A stretch of DNA of 64,000 nt, from assembly GCA_020635015.1 (NCBI GenBank), contig JACKAP010000012.1:102367-166366 (forward strand). The letters are read 5' to 3'. The stretch comes from Calditrichia bacterium. Its GTDB lineage: Bacteria > Calditrichota > Calditrichia > RBG-13-44-9 > J075. Below, one piece after another: positions 1-7,611 of the stretch; the stretch's first letter is position 1; every line of letters starts with the position of its first letter. The notes below the pieces were generated by a model. The model was given only the letters and a program-made list of their open reading frames with translations. It searched no databases and was not told the DNA's origin. Position numbers and translations under genes: made by a program.

Positions 1-836
1 CTACCGGCAACGCCGCCTCTTCCTGGTCGGCGTTTACCGCCCTGGCCGGTCTGCCCAACTACATCTTCGTGCCGGCCGGCGCTCCCCGGGCCAAACTGGC
101 CCAACTGCTGCTCTACGGCGCCACTGTCATCAAGGTGAACGGCAGTTATGACCAGGCCTTCGACCTCTGCTGCCAGGCCGCCGAGAAGTGGGGATGGTAC
201 AATCGCAGCACCGCGATCAACCCCTACCTGGGAGAAGGCAAAAAAACCGCGGCTTTGGAGCTTTGCGAGCAGCTCGGCTGGGAGGTGCCGGATTATGTGC
301 TGGTGTCGGTTGGCGACGGCTGCATTTTTCAGGGCATGTGGAAAGGATTTTGCGATTTGCACCGCCTCGGGCTGATCGAGCGGCTGCCGAAGATGATCGG
401 GGTGCAGGCCGCAGGCAGCGCACCGTTGGTGCAGGCCTGGGAAGCGGGCTGGGAGCGCTGCAAGCCGCTACAGGCCCATACCGTCGCCGACAGCATCTCG
501 GTGGGCATTCCCCGCGATCAGGTCAAGGCACTGCAGGCGGTGCGGGCTTCCGGCGGACGTTTTATTGCCGTTAGCGATGCGGACATCCTGGAGGCAATCC
601 CGCTGCTGGCCCGCCGGGTGGGGGTATTCGCCGAACCGGCCGGCGCTACCGCATTGGCCGGATTGAAGCAACTTGCCGGAAACGGTATCTTCACGGCAAA
701 GGATACGGTGGCGGTGATGGTCACCGGCCACGGCCTAAAAGATATCGACGGCGCCATGAAGGCGGTCTCCCAAACCCCGCTGGAGATCGAAAACAACCTG
801 GAAGATGTCGCCGCGAAGCTCTCCCTGCCGGTTTAA
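1..836 (+). CDS. thrC: Threonine synthase, 3' part only
   Basis: The reading frame is open from base 3 to the TAA at 834-836, so the 5' end of the gene lies outside the window. The first visible residues, TGNAASSWSAFTALAGLPN, match the PLP-binding glycine/asparagine-rich segment of the threonine synthase / fold-type II PLP enzyme family. SVGDGCIFQGMWKGF and FAEPAGATALAGL further on are typical of the C-terminal half. The enzyme converts O-phosphohomoserine to threonine in the cytoplasm. The catalytic lysine would lie upstream of the window. A related fold-II enzyme such as threonine dehydratase is less likely given the GNAASS and EPAGA contexts. Confidence 0.85.
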   Translation, partial: TGNAASSWSAFTALAGLPNYIFVPAGAPRAKLAQLLLYGATVIKVNGSYDQAFDLCCQAAEKWGWYNRSTAINPYLGEGKKTAALELCEQLGWEVPDYVLVSVGDGCIFQGMWKGFCDLHRLGLIERLPKMIGVQAAGSAPLVQAWEAGWERCKPLQAHTVADSISVGIPRDQVKALQAVRASGGRFIAVSDADILEAIPLLARRVGVFAEPAGATALAGLKQLAGNGIFTAKDTVAVMVTGHGLKDIDGAMKAVSQTPLEIENNLEDVAAKLSLPV

Positions 837-850
837 ACCCGGGAAGTGCA

Positions 851-935
851 AGGTCGCGTCGCAAAGTCGGCATGGTCGAGTCGCATGGTCGAGTCGCGTG
901 GTCGAGTCGCGGTCGAGTCGCGACTCGACCCTACT
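851..935. repeat. Tandem GTCGAGTCGC words ending in a palindrome
   Basis: About five imperfect copies of a word around GGTCGAGTCGC follow the thrC stop. They end in the self-complementary GTCGAGTCGCGACTCGAC. This is one of the low-complexity hairpin elements that fill most gaps of the window. No coding potential is visible. Confidence 0.8.
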
Positions 936-956
936 ACGTGCGCAATCCTATTAATG

Positions 957-1050
957 AATGGGCCAGCCGGTAGGCGGGTTGATGGCAGCAAGGTCTTCAT
1001 CGCTTCGCACGCCCTTCCCCGCCATCAACCCGCCTACCGGCTGGCCCATT
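957..1050. repeat. Perfect 30-bp inverted repeat, 34-nt loop
   Basis: Bases 957-986 are the exact reverse complement of 1021-1050. The stem is of unique, non-repetitive sequence and is followed by a second A/T-only inverted repeat at 1052-1062/1068-1078. It could end thrC transcription, though no clean T-run follows the main stem. The rest of the 837-1268 gap shows nothing I recognise. Confidence 0.85.
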
Positions 1051-1268
1051 TAAAATTTAATTCCAGAAATTAAATTTTTGACGTCCACCTCATTTCCTCC
1101 GGGCAATCTTCCCGATATTGGGGCAAGATTTTTAAAATGCCTTCGTATCAAGGGATTGAACCATCGAAGGCCGCATCACCCCATTGCCGGCAGGAAGCCG
1201 CTTGGAGAGGCGCATGCTAATTAGTACGGGATTCCGGATGTTAAGCAGACTTTCAAGCGGAGAAAAAA

Positions 1269-1685
1269 ATGAATGTATTGTTAAGGCAATTAGGTGAAAA
1301 ATCATTCCGGCAGGATCTTTCGTTCCTTTTTTCAGGGGGCATTATCGGCTTCGAGCACTGCCCGCGTTTCCTGCTGGTGGAAGATGAAGCACATGATCCT
1401 TTCCGATGGCTGGTGTCGCTGGATCAATCAGGTTTACGGTTTCCAGTATTGAATCCATTGACGGTGATGCCGGAATTTATCCGCGAGCTGCCCGGGCATC
1501 TGGTAGAACGCCTGTTCTCATCGGACCACATGATCGATATCTTTTGTATTGCAACCATTGACGGAGAGACGAGGAAAGTTACCATCAACCTGAAGAGCCC
1601 GGTCTTAATCGATTACCGGGCCCGGATGGGCGAACAAGTGATCCTGCCTTCGGAGCACTTGTCGGTCGCCTACCCGCTTATTTAA
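1269..1685 (+). CDS. fliW: FliW-type flagellar assembly factor
   Basis: This 138-residue protein has the length and signature pattern of FliW: GGIIGFEHCPRFLLVEDE near residues 23-41, then DPFRWLVSLD and FPVLNP, and later VTINLKSPVLID plus a final YPL. FliW binds flagellin and antagonises the RNA-binding regulator CsrA, coupling flagellin synthesis to secretion. The ATG at 1269 follows GGAG with six A's between. No flagellin, csrA or hook gene is in the window, so this is an orphan copy. The two next genes (sigma region 4 and FlgM-like) also point to flagellar regulation. The family call is firm from the pattern; the role here is inferred. Confidence 0.8.
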   Translation: MNVLLRQLGEKSFRQDLSFLFSGGIIGFEHCPRFLLVEDEAHDPFRWLVSLDQSGLRFPVLNPLTVMPEFIRELPGHLVERLFSSDHMIDIFCIATIDGETRKVTINLKSPVLIDYRARMGEQVILPSEHLSVAYPLI

Positions 1686-1721
1686 GCATTTTAGTATGGT
1701 ACACTCGCAAGGGGAACTCAA

Positions 1722-1988
1722 ATGCCGTCTCAGCAAAATCGAACCGCTGCTGCTGCCGAAACCGGTATATCAGCAACGCATCTCAAACAGCTATCGCCAC
1801 GGGAACGATTGATCGCCAGCCTGCTGTTTTACGAAAAATTGACTGTTCCGGAAACTGCCTCAATACTGCAGCTTCCGGAAGAAGCCGTACGCCTGCTGCT
1901 GATGCAAATTCTCTCCCGATTGGCGGATAGCGCTACTGCCGCCAATCAGCCGCAAAACCGGCCCAGACCATCCGAAATCATCCGCTGA
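1722..1988 (+). CDS. Stand-alone sigma-70 region 4-like protein
   Basis: The product is 88 residues. Residues about 25-70 (LSPRERLIASLLFYEKLTVP, then ETASILQLPEEAVRLLL) follow the helix-turn-helix pattern of sigma-70 region 4, as in FliA/SigD-type factors. Region 2, which binds the core polymerase and the -10 box, is missing, so it cannot act alone as a complete sigma factor. It may be a DNA-binding co-regulator, an antagonist, or a remnant. The start is ATG 1722 after AAGGGGA. It lies 36 bp after fliW and ahead of a FlgM-like gene. Confidence 0.6.
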   Translation: MPSQQNRTAAAAETGISATHLKQLSPRERLIASLLFYEKLTVPETASILQLPEEAVRLLLMQILSRLADSATAANQPQNRPRPSEIIR

Positions 1989-2103
1989 TCCCATCATTTT
2001 CAGGCATGGTGCAGCCCGCTTCCCCGCCGTTCAAAAAACCATTTCCGGATATGTGACCACCTGCACATTTGATTCCAGACGGGAAAAGATTTAAAAAATT
2101 GCC

Positions 2104-2130
2104 TAAAGTAGACCGGCAAGTTCTCGATAT
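2104..2130 (+). promoter_or_regulatory. Possible sigma28 (FliA-type) promoter
   Basis: TAAAGTAG at 2104-2111, 11 bases, then CTCGATAT at 2123-2130. The sigma28 consensus is TAAAGTTT-N11-GCCGATAA, so the spacing is exact, with 6/8 and 5/8 matches. It lies about 120 bp upstream of the FlgM-like gene, and flgM is a classical sigma28 target. Confidence 0.45.
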
Positions 2131-2253
2131 TATAATTACGGAATTACGAATGACACGACAGCATTCATATTCCGGATTGGAATGAAGTTCGTCGTTCGGA
2201 GAGTGGCATAATTCGATAACTCTGGAGATACGCTTAGCGTATATGGGATCAAG

Positions 2254-2502
2254 ATGAGCAAACATAAGAAAACGCCAGGCGATACGGATTCCGAGAGGGA
2301 AAAATTAAACAAGGCTGATAAAGTGAAACCATCATCGCAAATAGGATCCTCGCTTTCTGAGGAACGTCTGGAATTGATCCGGCAGCGGATCACCGATAAC
2401 TTTTACGATCAGGACATCATTCTGCAGGAAATTGCCAGCCAGATTATGCGCAGCAAGGAGTGGCTGGATTTTATCAACGGCTCCCGCTTTCAGAAAAAAT
2501 AA
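2254..2502 (+). CDS. FlgM-like anti-sigma28 factor
   Basis: This 82-residue hydrophilic protein has a disordered, charged N-terminal half and a C-terminal helical segment, ERLELIRQRITDNFYDQDII then LQEIASQIM. That follows the FlgM pattern (L..I..G.Y......IA..ML), the sigma28-binding part of FlgM. FlgM holds FliA inactive until the hook is complete. The identification is from pattern only; similarity is weak at the sequence level, as is usual for FlgM. The sigma28-like promoter upstream and the fliW and sigma-4 neighbours support it. The start ATG 2254 has only a weak ribosome site. Confidence 0.5.
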   Translation: MSKHKKTPGDTDSEREKLNKADKVKPSSQIGSSLSEERLELIRQRITDNFYDQDIILQEIASQIMRSKEWLDFINGSRFQKK

Positions 2503-2554
2503 CCCGCCGGCATGCCGAAGCCCTTACTATATAAGGGAGAATCGATCTTTTCGC

Positions 2555-2583
2555 TTGACATTACAGTTTATATTTCGGATATT
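2555..2583 (+). promoter_or_regulatory. Possible housekeeping promoter of the HU gene
   Basis: TTGACA at 2555-2560, 17 bases, then GATATT at 2578-2583, about 45 bp before the HU start codon. The -35 box is perfect. The -10 box is a moderate match. A short CCCTTA/TAAGGG inverted repeat lies just upstream at 2521-2537. Confidence 0.4.
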
Positions 2584-2629
2584 TTTGCGCCTACTAATTA
2601 ACTACCTTAATTCTAACAGGAGGTTCAAA

Positions 2630-2902
2630 ATGAATCGTAAGGAATTAGTCGATGCCATAGCCGGGAAAGCCGGGCTGAGCAAAAAAGATGCTGAAAGTTT
2701 TTTGAATGGCTTTATTGGTGCAGTGACCACAGAACTGAAAAAGGGCGGTTCTGTTAACCTGGTCGGTTTTGGCAGCTTTAAGGTAACGACCCGTGCAGCC
2801 CGTGAAGCGCGCAATCCCCGCACCGGCGAGAAGCTGCATATTCCCAAACGTAATGTGCCCTCGTTCAAACCGGGCAAAGATCTTAAAGAATCGATCAACT
2901 GA
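2630..2902 (+). CDS. hup: HU-family DNA-binding protein
   Basis: This 90-residue protein matches HU along its whole length. It begins MNRKELVDAIAGKAGLSKKD, has the dimerisation helices, the core GSVNLVGFGSFKV, the beta-arm ARNPRTGEKLHIPKR and the ending VPSFKPGKDLKESI. HU bends and compacts DNA as a dimer. The frame is open upstream of 2630, but ATG 2630 is preceded by a strong AGGAGG and gives the canonical N-terminus, so I place the start there. A promoter-like sequence and a terminator flank it, so it is probably monocistronic. A second HU/IHF-family gene is at 43316. Confidence 0.95.
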   Translation: MNRKELVDAIAGKAGLSKKDAESFLNGFIGAVTTELKKGGSVNLVGFGSFKVTTRAAREARNPRTGEKLHIPKRNVPSFKPGKDLKESIN

Positions 2903-2978
2903 TTTTAGGGCTGTGAGAAAGCATGGCTGTTCTGATCTAGGCAATTAGACCGGCCGCTTAATTACACAAATTTATTAT

Positions 2979-3027
2979 AACCTGTTCTCAACCGCATTGG
3001 CCGGCACGAGGACAGGTTATTTTTTTG
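2979..3027 (+). terminator. Rho-independent terminator of the HU gene
   Basis: AACCTGTTCTC at 2979-2989 pairs with GAGGACAGGTT at 3008-3018 (one G-U pair), and a T-rich run follows directly at 3019-3026. Confidence 0.85.
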
Positions 3028-3219
3028 CTATGGGGCTGAGGGAAAGTATGGCGGAATTCTCCGCATTACAAAGTCATCTGCATGAGCGTTTGTTTACATG
3101 GCCATATAATTCGTACCGCTTTTTTTTAGTTAGCGTTCAGGAAATCATATTAATAACCGATAGTTGAAAAATACAGCGCGGGATTTATGATGAACTCAAC
3201 AGCGGTGATGTGAAAAGGT

Positions 3220-4107
3220 ATGATGCAAAATCTTGAAAAACTGATCGAAGTATTTCTTGGGGAGCTGACCCATGCCGATGGCGCAGTCGCGTTCGACAGC
3301 ATTACCGCCGCTGCTGATGTTTCCGCCAAACAGTTGGAATTCAGAATGCTGCTGTCCACCCTGAATCCGGAAGCACAATATCTTATCGATAAATTTGACC
3401 AGGACCCGGTTCTGAGCGCTGAGGATCCCCAGGCGCGTCTGCAGGGGCTGGTCGTTTATGCCAGAACCACCCTGAAGCTGCTCCAGCGTAACATCATCCG
3501 CGACCGGGGCACGTTGATCCCCACCCCGGATTTTTCCATACTAACTGAAAGCATGCCCGGCCTGGCCCTGGTGATTACTGCCCGCTGGAAAGAAGCGCAA
3601 CGCTGCCAGAATGCCGGCGCTTATCTTTCTACCATCATCATGCAGGGAAGCATACTGGAAGCGCTGCTGCTGTCAAGGATGCTGCAGGACACCACCGCGG
3701 CCCAGCGCAGCCGCCGGGCCCCCAAAACCCCGGATGGGAAAGTGCCGGCGATTCAGGACTGGCAGCTAAACGAACTGCTTGCAGTGGCGATCGATCTGGG
3801 CTGGCTGAAATCCGATTTGAGCGATTTTAGTTTTGCGATTCGTAAATACCGTTACCTGATTCATCCCTGGGGCGAAGTCTCCGCCAAGTTTCCCCTGAAT
3901 GCGGGCGTTTGTAATGCCTGCTGGAAGGTGTTAGATCGCGCGGTGGATGATTTGCTGAAATCGGTGGTTGGTTGTTGGCTTTTGGCCAAGACAGTTTCTC
4001 TGCTAATAACCAATGACCAACAACCAATGGCAGTTTTAACAAGTAGGGAAGAAAGCTTGACCGGTCACAAACCCTCTATAAATAAGCAGCGCCCGGCTGG
4101 CGGGTAG
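3220..4107 (+). CDS. HEPN-like protein with a repeat-derived C-terminus
   Basis: The product is 295 residues; the start may be the first or second ATG (3220 or 3223) after AAAAGG. Residues about 125-245 hold a helical region with GAYLSTIIMQGSILEALLLS and then FAIRKYRYLIHPWGE. The latter contains an R-x6-H arrangement like the HEPN RNase motif (Rx4-6H) and resembles the 'RDYRNLIHP' signature of DUF4145-like HEPN proteins. The N-terminal 110 residues are not recognised. The last ~45 residues are encoded by an intergenic-type repeat (3965-4030) and look non-native. No antitoxin-like partner is adjacent. Toxin, RNA-binding or defence roles are possible but not shown. Confidence 0.45.
   Translation: MMQNLEKLIEVFLGELTHADGAVAFDSITAAADVSAKQLEFRMLLSTLNPEAQYLIDKFDQDPVLSAEDPQARLQGLVVYARTTLKLLQRNIIRDRGTLIPTPDFSILTESMPGLALVITARWKEAQRCQNAGAYLSTIIMQGSILEALLLSRMLQDTTAAQRSRRAPKTPDGKVPAIQDWQLNELLAVAIDLGWLKSDLSDFSFAIRKYRYLIHPWGEVSAKFPLNAGVCNACWKVLDRAVDDLLKSVVGCWLLAKTVSLLITNDQQPMAVLTSREESLTGHKPSINKQRPAGG
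3965..4030. repeat. TTGGTTGTTGG/CCAACAACCAA inverted repeat inside a gene end
   Basis: GGTTGGTTGTTGG (3966 onward) is mirrored by CCAATGACCAACAACCAATGG near 4010-4030. The same words recur as an intergenic element at 6742-6840. It supplies the C-terminal codons of the HEPN-like gene. Confidence 0.7.
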
Positions 4108-4115
4108 CCGGGCGC
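4089..4115 (+). other. Strong GC hairpin over the stop codon of the HEPN-like gene
   Basis: GCGCCCGGCT (4089-4098) and AGCCGGGCGC (4106-4115) pair perfectly around a 7-nt loop that ends at the TAG stop. No T-run follows, so it may be an mRNA-end stabiliser rather than an intrinsic terminator. The rest of the gap to 4364 is A/C-rich on the plus strand and holds nothing I recognise. Confidence 0.6.
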
Positions 4116-4364
4116 ATGCTATAGGCTTCAGGAGGTCTCATCCACTAACCAAGCCAATTTGGATATCTGCAAACTCCTTGCCAACCTCCCAACAAAACAC
4201 GCAAACTCAATCAAAACAATCCATTATAATCACACCAACGATTTAACCCATCCATGGCCCAAATCGTACGCACCCACACATCGAAATTGACCCAAGAACA
4301 ATAAAAACAATTTTTTATTCTAATGGAACAATTCGACTGGCATGGCACAATTGTACCACCCCTT

Positions 4365-5273
4365 TCAGGCTGATTTGAGGGTGGAAGTCGACCTGGAACG
4401 GAATAGTTTCGTGACTTTTTGCCAAACGGTCGTTTTGGGCTGTTGCAGAAGCTGCAATTGCTTTTGGATCTTCGGCACCGCCAGCAGGCCGGCGGTATAA
4501 CCTTCATCGAACAAGGCGCCCTGCTGATCGGGATCGGTGGTGGTCAGGTGGGTCAGGTTGGGCTCAATGACCACATCGGCTCCGCGGATGGCCCGGCGGG
4601 TGTGGGAATCGATAGCGATCTCGAAAGCGTTCATCAGAATATTGATCACCCCGCTCGGTTCACGGTAGATCTTCATCGTGCTCAGGCATATCGCCGCAAT
4701 GAGGTCGGCATCCATATTCTGCAGGGGAGAGATCGGCACGTTTTCTACCAGAAAGCCGTCAACCAGCAGGCGGCCGTCGATCTCGATCGGGGTGAAGATT
4801 CCCGGCACGCAGGTGCTGGCCATGATCGCCCGGGCCAGATTGCCTTCCCGGAGCACCACCTTCTCTCCCCTGGCAATATCGGTGGCGATGATCGCCAGGG
4901 GCAGCGGGGCGTCTTCGATGTTGACCCTGCCGAGATGCCGTTCGACAATCTCCCCGATCACCCGGTTGGAAAGCAGCCCGCTGCGAGATACTGTGAAAGC
5001 CGACACCTTGCTCCAACTCATCGCCACCGCCTGCTGGCGCATGGTTTCGATCGGCACTTCGAAGGCATGGAATGCTGCGACCATCGCACCGATGCTGGTC
5101 CCGGCCAGCAGGTCGATCTGAATTCCGTTATCCTGAAAGGCCTTCAGCACCCCGATATGGGCCATGCCCCGGGTCGCCCCCCCGCTGAATGCCACCCCCA
5201 ACCGGGGCGGTGCGGCGGAACCGGGAGATTTTTGTGGTTGGTTTGTCATATACGATGTGTGAGTTTTCCCCAT
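4365..5273 (-). CDS. Patatin-like phospholipase (RssA/NTE type)
   Basis: The product is 302 residues, or 294 if the second ATG at 5249 is used. It shows the whole patatin catalytic core: the oxyanion motif GVAFSGGATRGMAHIGVL, the nucleophile elbow GTSIG (serine), and the aspartate motif DGFLVENVP. Patatins use a Ser-Asp dyad to hydrolyse acyl esters of phospholipids. There is no signal peptide and no C-terminal barrel, so it is a cytoplasmic RssA-like enzyme. It is the last gene of a minus-strand group (DUF5362, Rieske, O-methyltransferase, patatin), 69 bp after the methyltransferase. A TTTATCCTTCATCC repeat fills that gap. Confidence 0.88.
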   Translation of the reverse strand: MGKTHTSYMTNQPQKSPGSAAPPRLGVAFSGGATRGMAHIGVLKAFQDNGIQIDLLAGTSIGAMVAAFHAFEVPIETMRQQAVAMSWSKVSAFTVSRSGLLSNRVIGEIVERHLGRVNIEDAPLPLAIIATDIARGEKVVLREGNLARAIMASTCVPGIFTPIEIDGRLLVDGFLVENVPISPLQNMDADLIAAICLSTMKIYREPSGVINILMNAFEIAIDSHTRRAIRGADVVIEPNLTHLTTTDPDQQGALFDEGYTAGLLAVPKIQKQLQLLQQPKTTVWQKVTKLFRSRSTSTLKSA

Positions 5274-5357
5274 CCCCCTTTCTCCTTCATCCCTTATCCT
5301 TCATCCTTCATCCTTTATCCTTCTTCCTTTATCCTTCATCCCTTACCCTTTATCCTT
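5274..5357. repeat. Tandem TTTATCCTTCATCC words
   Basis: Roughly a dozen 7-bp words (TTTATCC, TTCATCC, TTATCCT variants) lie between patatin and O-methyltransferase and run into the last codons of the latter (KKDKG). Only one arm is present, with no mirrored partner in this gap; the same words recur near 61610. Confidence 0.8.
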
Positions 5358-5984
5358 TTTGCTCAGCTTCACGCTCAGCCCCACCCCGTCGCGCAGGGGA
5401 ATGAAGCTGTTCCAGAGATTGTCCGCCTCCGCCAGCAGCCGATTATATTCCTGCACGGCGGCAGTCGCCGGATCGGACGCCGGGCCGGTCACCTTGCCCT
5501 GCCGCAACACATTATCGGTCACCAACATCCCCCCGGTGCGCAGACGCTCCACCAATCGAGGCAGGATCAGTGGGTAGCCCTCCTTGTCGATATCATTCAC
5601 GATCAGATCGTAGGTCTGCTTCAGGGTGGGCACTACCTCCAGGGCATTGCCGCAGATAAAGCTGACCTTATGGGATTGCCCGGCTTTTTCGAAATAGTAT
5701 TTGGCGCGTTCGATATTTTTCTCATCGGTTTCGATACAGGTGATGCGGGCGTTTTCCGACAGCGCCAGGGCCATCCAGAGCGCCGAATAGCCGAAACCGC
5801 TTCCGCACTCCAGCACGGTATGCACGTGGCCGAACTGGATCAGGGTCACCAACAGCCGCCCCACCGCCGGACCGATGATCGGGAAATTGCGCGCCTCCCC
5901 TTCCCGGGCCATCTCTTCCAACACCGGATCCGGAAGGCTGGTAAGGCTGTGGATATAATTTTCAATATCAGGATGAACAATCAT
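5343..5984 (-). CDS. SAM-dependent O-methyltransferase (COG4122 type)
   Basis: This 213-residue protein has the size and motifs of the catechol/caffeoyl-CoA O-methyltransferase family. Motif I reads VLECGSGFGYSALWMA (residues ~58-73), motif II ITCIETDEKNIERAKYYF, then FICGNALEVVP, the acidic metal-binding segment DLIVNDIDKEGYP, and GGMLVTDNVLRQGKV. These enzymes methylate hydroxyl groups with SAM and usually need a divalent metal. The substrate is not evident. Its ATG at 5984 overlaps the end of the Rieske gene by 17 bp, so the two are translationally coupled. The last residues come from a repeat element. Confidence 0.88.
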   Translation of the reverse strand: MIVHPDIENYIHSLTSLPDPVLEEMAREGEARNFPIIGPAVGRLLVTLIQFGHVHTVLECGSGFGYSALWMALALSENARITCIETDEKNIERAKYYFEKAGQSHKVSFICGNALEVVPTLKQTYDLIVNDIDKEGYPLILPRLVERLRTGGMLVTDNVLRQGKVTGPASDPATAAVQEYNRLLAEADNLWNSFIPLRDGVGLSVKLSKKDKG

Positions 5985-6303
5985 GGGCTTCGTCTCCGTC
6001 AGGCTGCAGCAAGTATATGTTTTGTCCCTCGATGCACAGCGGCAGCAGCGTCAGGCGGGCATTCTCCTGATTAATGCATTTGCCGCTCTCCAAGTTAAAT
6101 TGCCAACCGTGCCAAATGCAAGTGAGCTTATCTTTTCGCAGGATGCCGTCATCCAGCCGGGCCCCGGCATGGGGACAGCGATTTTTAACGGCACGAATGC
6201 CGGAAGAAGTGTGGAACAGCGCCAGCGAGTCACCTCCCGGCAGCAAAATCCGTCTCCCCTGCCCAGAGGGCACATCTCCGACATTGCACAGGTAAATCCG
6301 CAA
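5968..6303 (-). CDS. Rieske [2Fe-2S] ferredoxin-like protein
   Basis: This ~111-residue stand-alone Rieske domain has both ligand boxes: CPHAGARLDDG (Cys, His) and CIWHGWQFNLESGKC (Cys, His). The length suits a small soluble Rieske ferredoxin of the NirD/biphenyl-dioxygenase ferredoxin type, which would carry one electron to an oxygenase or reductase. The frame has no ATG near the N-terminus. GGAGG at 6308-6312 stands 4 nt before TTG 6303, so TTG is the likely start (a second TTG is at 6306). It sits 15 bp after the DUF5362 gene and overlaps the methyltransferase. No oxygenase partner is adjacent. Confidence 0.85.
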   Translation of the reverse strand: MRIYLCNVGDVPSGQGRRILLPGGDSLALFHTSSGIRAVKNRCPHAGARLDDGILRKDKLTCIWHGWQFNLESGKCINQENARLTLLPLCIEGQNIYLLQPDGDEAHDCSS

Positions 6304-6317
6304 CAAACCTCCGTTCC

Positions 6318-6719
6318 TTACATATACAAATTCAGCACCGCCCCGATTTCCGCGCCATAATGGGCCAGCATATCGGAGAAATAGACCAGGAACATCATCA
6401 CAAATGCCAGGGTGAGGATCACGACCGTCCCCAGCAGCGCAAAATAGCTGCGCAGCTTTTCCAGCATGGCCGCCATTTCCTGCGGGTCCTGCGCCCGGGA
6501 GGCCCGGCTGCCGGCCTGGTAGAGCAGAACTCCCAACCAGAACGGGATCCAGGCAAACAGGATCCCCACCAGGGTCAACACCGCCAGCGCGCCGCACACC
6601 ATTGACAAGAAACCGAGCAGCTTCAGCCAGGCGCTCATGTGGGAGGCGATCACGTGCAGGTGCCTTAATAAGGCGTTATCGGGCGTTAGACCTTCGTCGT
6701 AAATGGAGGATTGCAGCAT
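6318..6719 (-). CDS. DUF5362-family membrane protein
   Basis: The product is 133 residues with two clear hydrophobic stretches, about residues 34-62 (LLGFLSMVCGALAVLTLVGI) and 92-115 (ALLGTVVILTLAFVMMFLVY). Between them is a loop containing WIPFWLGVLLYQAGSRA, the pattern I associate with DUF5362. The function is unknown. It is the first gene of the minus-strand group leading to the Rieske, methyltransferase and patatin genes. The ATG follows AAGGGA. The 6720-6933 gap upstream is filled by a repeat. Confidence 0.65.
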   Translation of the reverse strand: MLQSSIYDEGLTPDNALLRHLHVIASHMSAWLKLLGFLSMVCGALAVLTLVGILFAWIPFWLGVLLYQAGSRASRAQDPQEMAAMLEKLRSYFALLGTVVILTLAFVMMFLVYFSDMLAHYGAEIGAVLNLYM

Positions 6720-6741
6720 GAAAGGATCCCTTCTGAAATGT

Positions 6742-6840
6742 TGGGCTTTTGGTTGTTGGTCTTTGGTTATTGGTCTTTGGTTATTGGTCTTTGGTTATTG
6801 GTAAAGACTAAAGACCAACAACCAAAAACCAATACCCAAT
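6742..6840. repeat. GGTCTTTGGTTATT tandem with mirrored arm
   Basis: Three copies of TTGGTTATTGGTCT are followed by the reverse complement (AAAGACCAACAACCAAAAACCAATA), giving a long imperfect hairpin. The words match those at 3965-4030. Confidence 0.8.
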
Positions 6841-6933
6841 TTCAAGCTGAAAAACTCAGCATCGTGCACTTATCACTATCCACAAACATAAAATACGAGA
6901 TCCTATTTCCCAAGACAATAATTATACCGGCGA

Positions 6934-7611
6934 TCAGTAAAAAAAGATGGTTTCTTCCTGGTAATTATCACGGTCGATTGCCCGAATCCGCAGCCGATCA
7001 AAAATCAAGAGCCCTACTTCATTGTCTAATTCACCTTCATAAACAGCCGTGTTGGCATCAAGGATTTCGGTACGGATCATGTCAAAAGCGATCCAGGCCG
7101 GTAGATTGGAATTCGGTATGGAGTGGAGATAATACCCCAGGCACTGTACCGATACAATATCATCCACTCCCTGATAATCGAATAACACTGCCCGGCTATG
7201 ATAATTGCTGTCCAGGCTGCTTTCCAGCACGATCGGTGCGGCATAGATCAAACGCTGATCCAGCACATTATTCTGCGGATAGATCACCGCCGTCGTGTCC
7301 AGGGGGAAATATTTCTCCGAGCGAACGGCAACGCTAACCGGGCGGCCGGAACGTTCATCTTCGCCCAGCAGTGCCTGCAACTGGAATTCACCCAACTGAT
7401 CGGTCGAATCCGCTACGTTTTCCACCAATACCAGGGCATCCCTCACCGGCGCGCCGGTAAACGCATTGGTAATTTTACCGCTTATTGGCACAGCCTGATT
7501 TACCTGCTCAGCCTTGTAATCATATCCCAGAAATTTATTCGTATCACAGTTGGTGAACACCACCATCATCAAACCAACCATCGGCAGCCGCCAGTAGCGG
7601 TTAATGCGCAT
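6934..7611 (-). CDS. Lipoprotein with carboxypeptidase-regulatory-like domain
   Basis: This 225-residue protein starts with a short charged segment, a hydrophobic stretch and a lipobox-like FTNC at residues ~19-22, so it is probably lipid-anchored after cleavage before the cysteine. Residues ~40-110 (ISGKITNAFTGAPVRDALVL, then GEFQLQALL) follow the beta-sandwich pattern of carboxypeptidase-D regulatory domains. The rest is not recognised. The ATG follows GGAGGAG. It is divergent from the DUF512 gene across a 292-bp gap with no clear motif. It resembles the lipoprotein at 21261 in general plan only. Confidence 0.65.
   Translation of the reverse strand: MRINRYWRLPMVGLMMVVFTNCDTNKFLGYDYKAEQVNQAVPISGKITNAFTGAPVRDALVLVENVADSTDQLGEFQLQALLGEDERSGRPVSVAVRSEKYFPLDTTAVIYPQNNVLDQRLIYAAPIVLESSLDSNYHSRAVLFDYQGVDDIVSVQCLGYYLHSIPNSNLPAWIAFDMIRTEILDANTAVYEGELDNEVGLLIFDRLRIRAIDRDNYQEETIFFY

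Noticed and set aside
2432..2629. Upstream extension of the HU gene
   Set aside because: The in-frame extension overlaps the FlgM-like gene, lacks homology, and the ATG at 2630 has a perfect ribosome site.
4419..6074. 551-codon plus-strand reading frame
   Set aside because: It runs antisense through the patatin and O-methyltransferase genes and the repeat, and its translation has no domain pattern.
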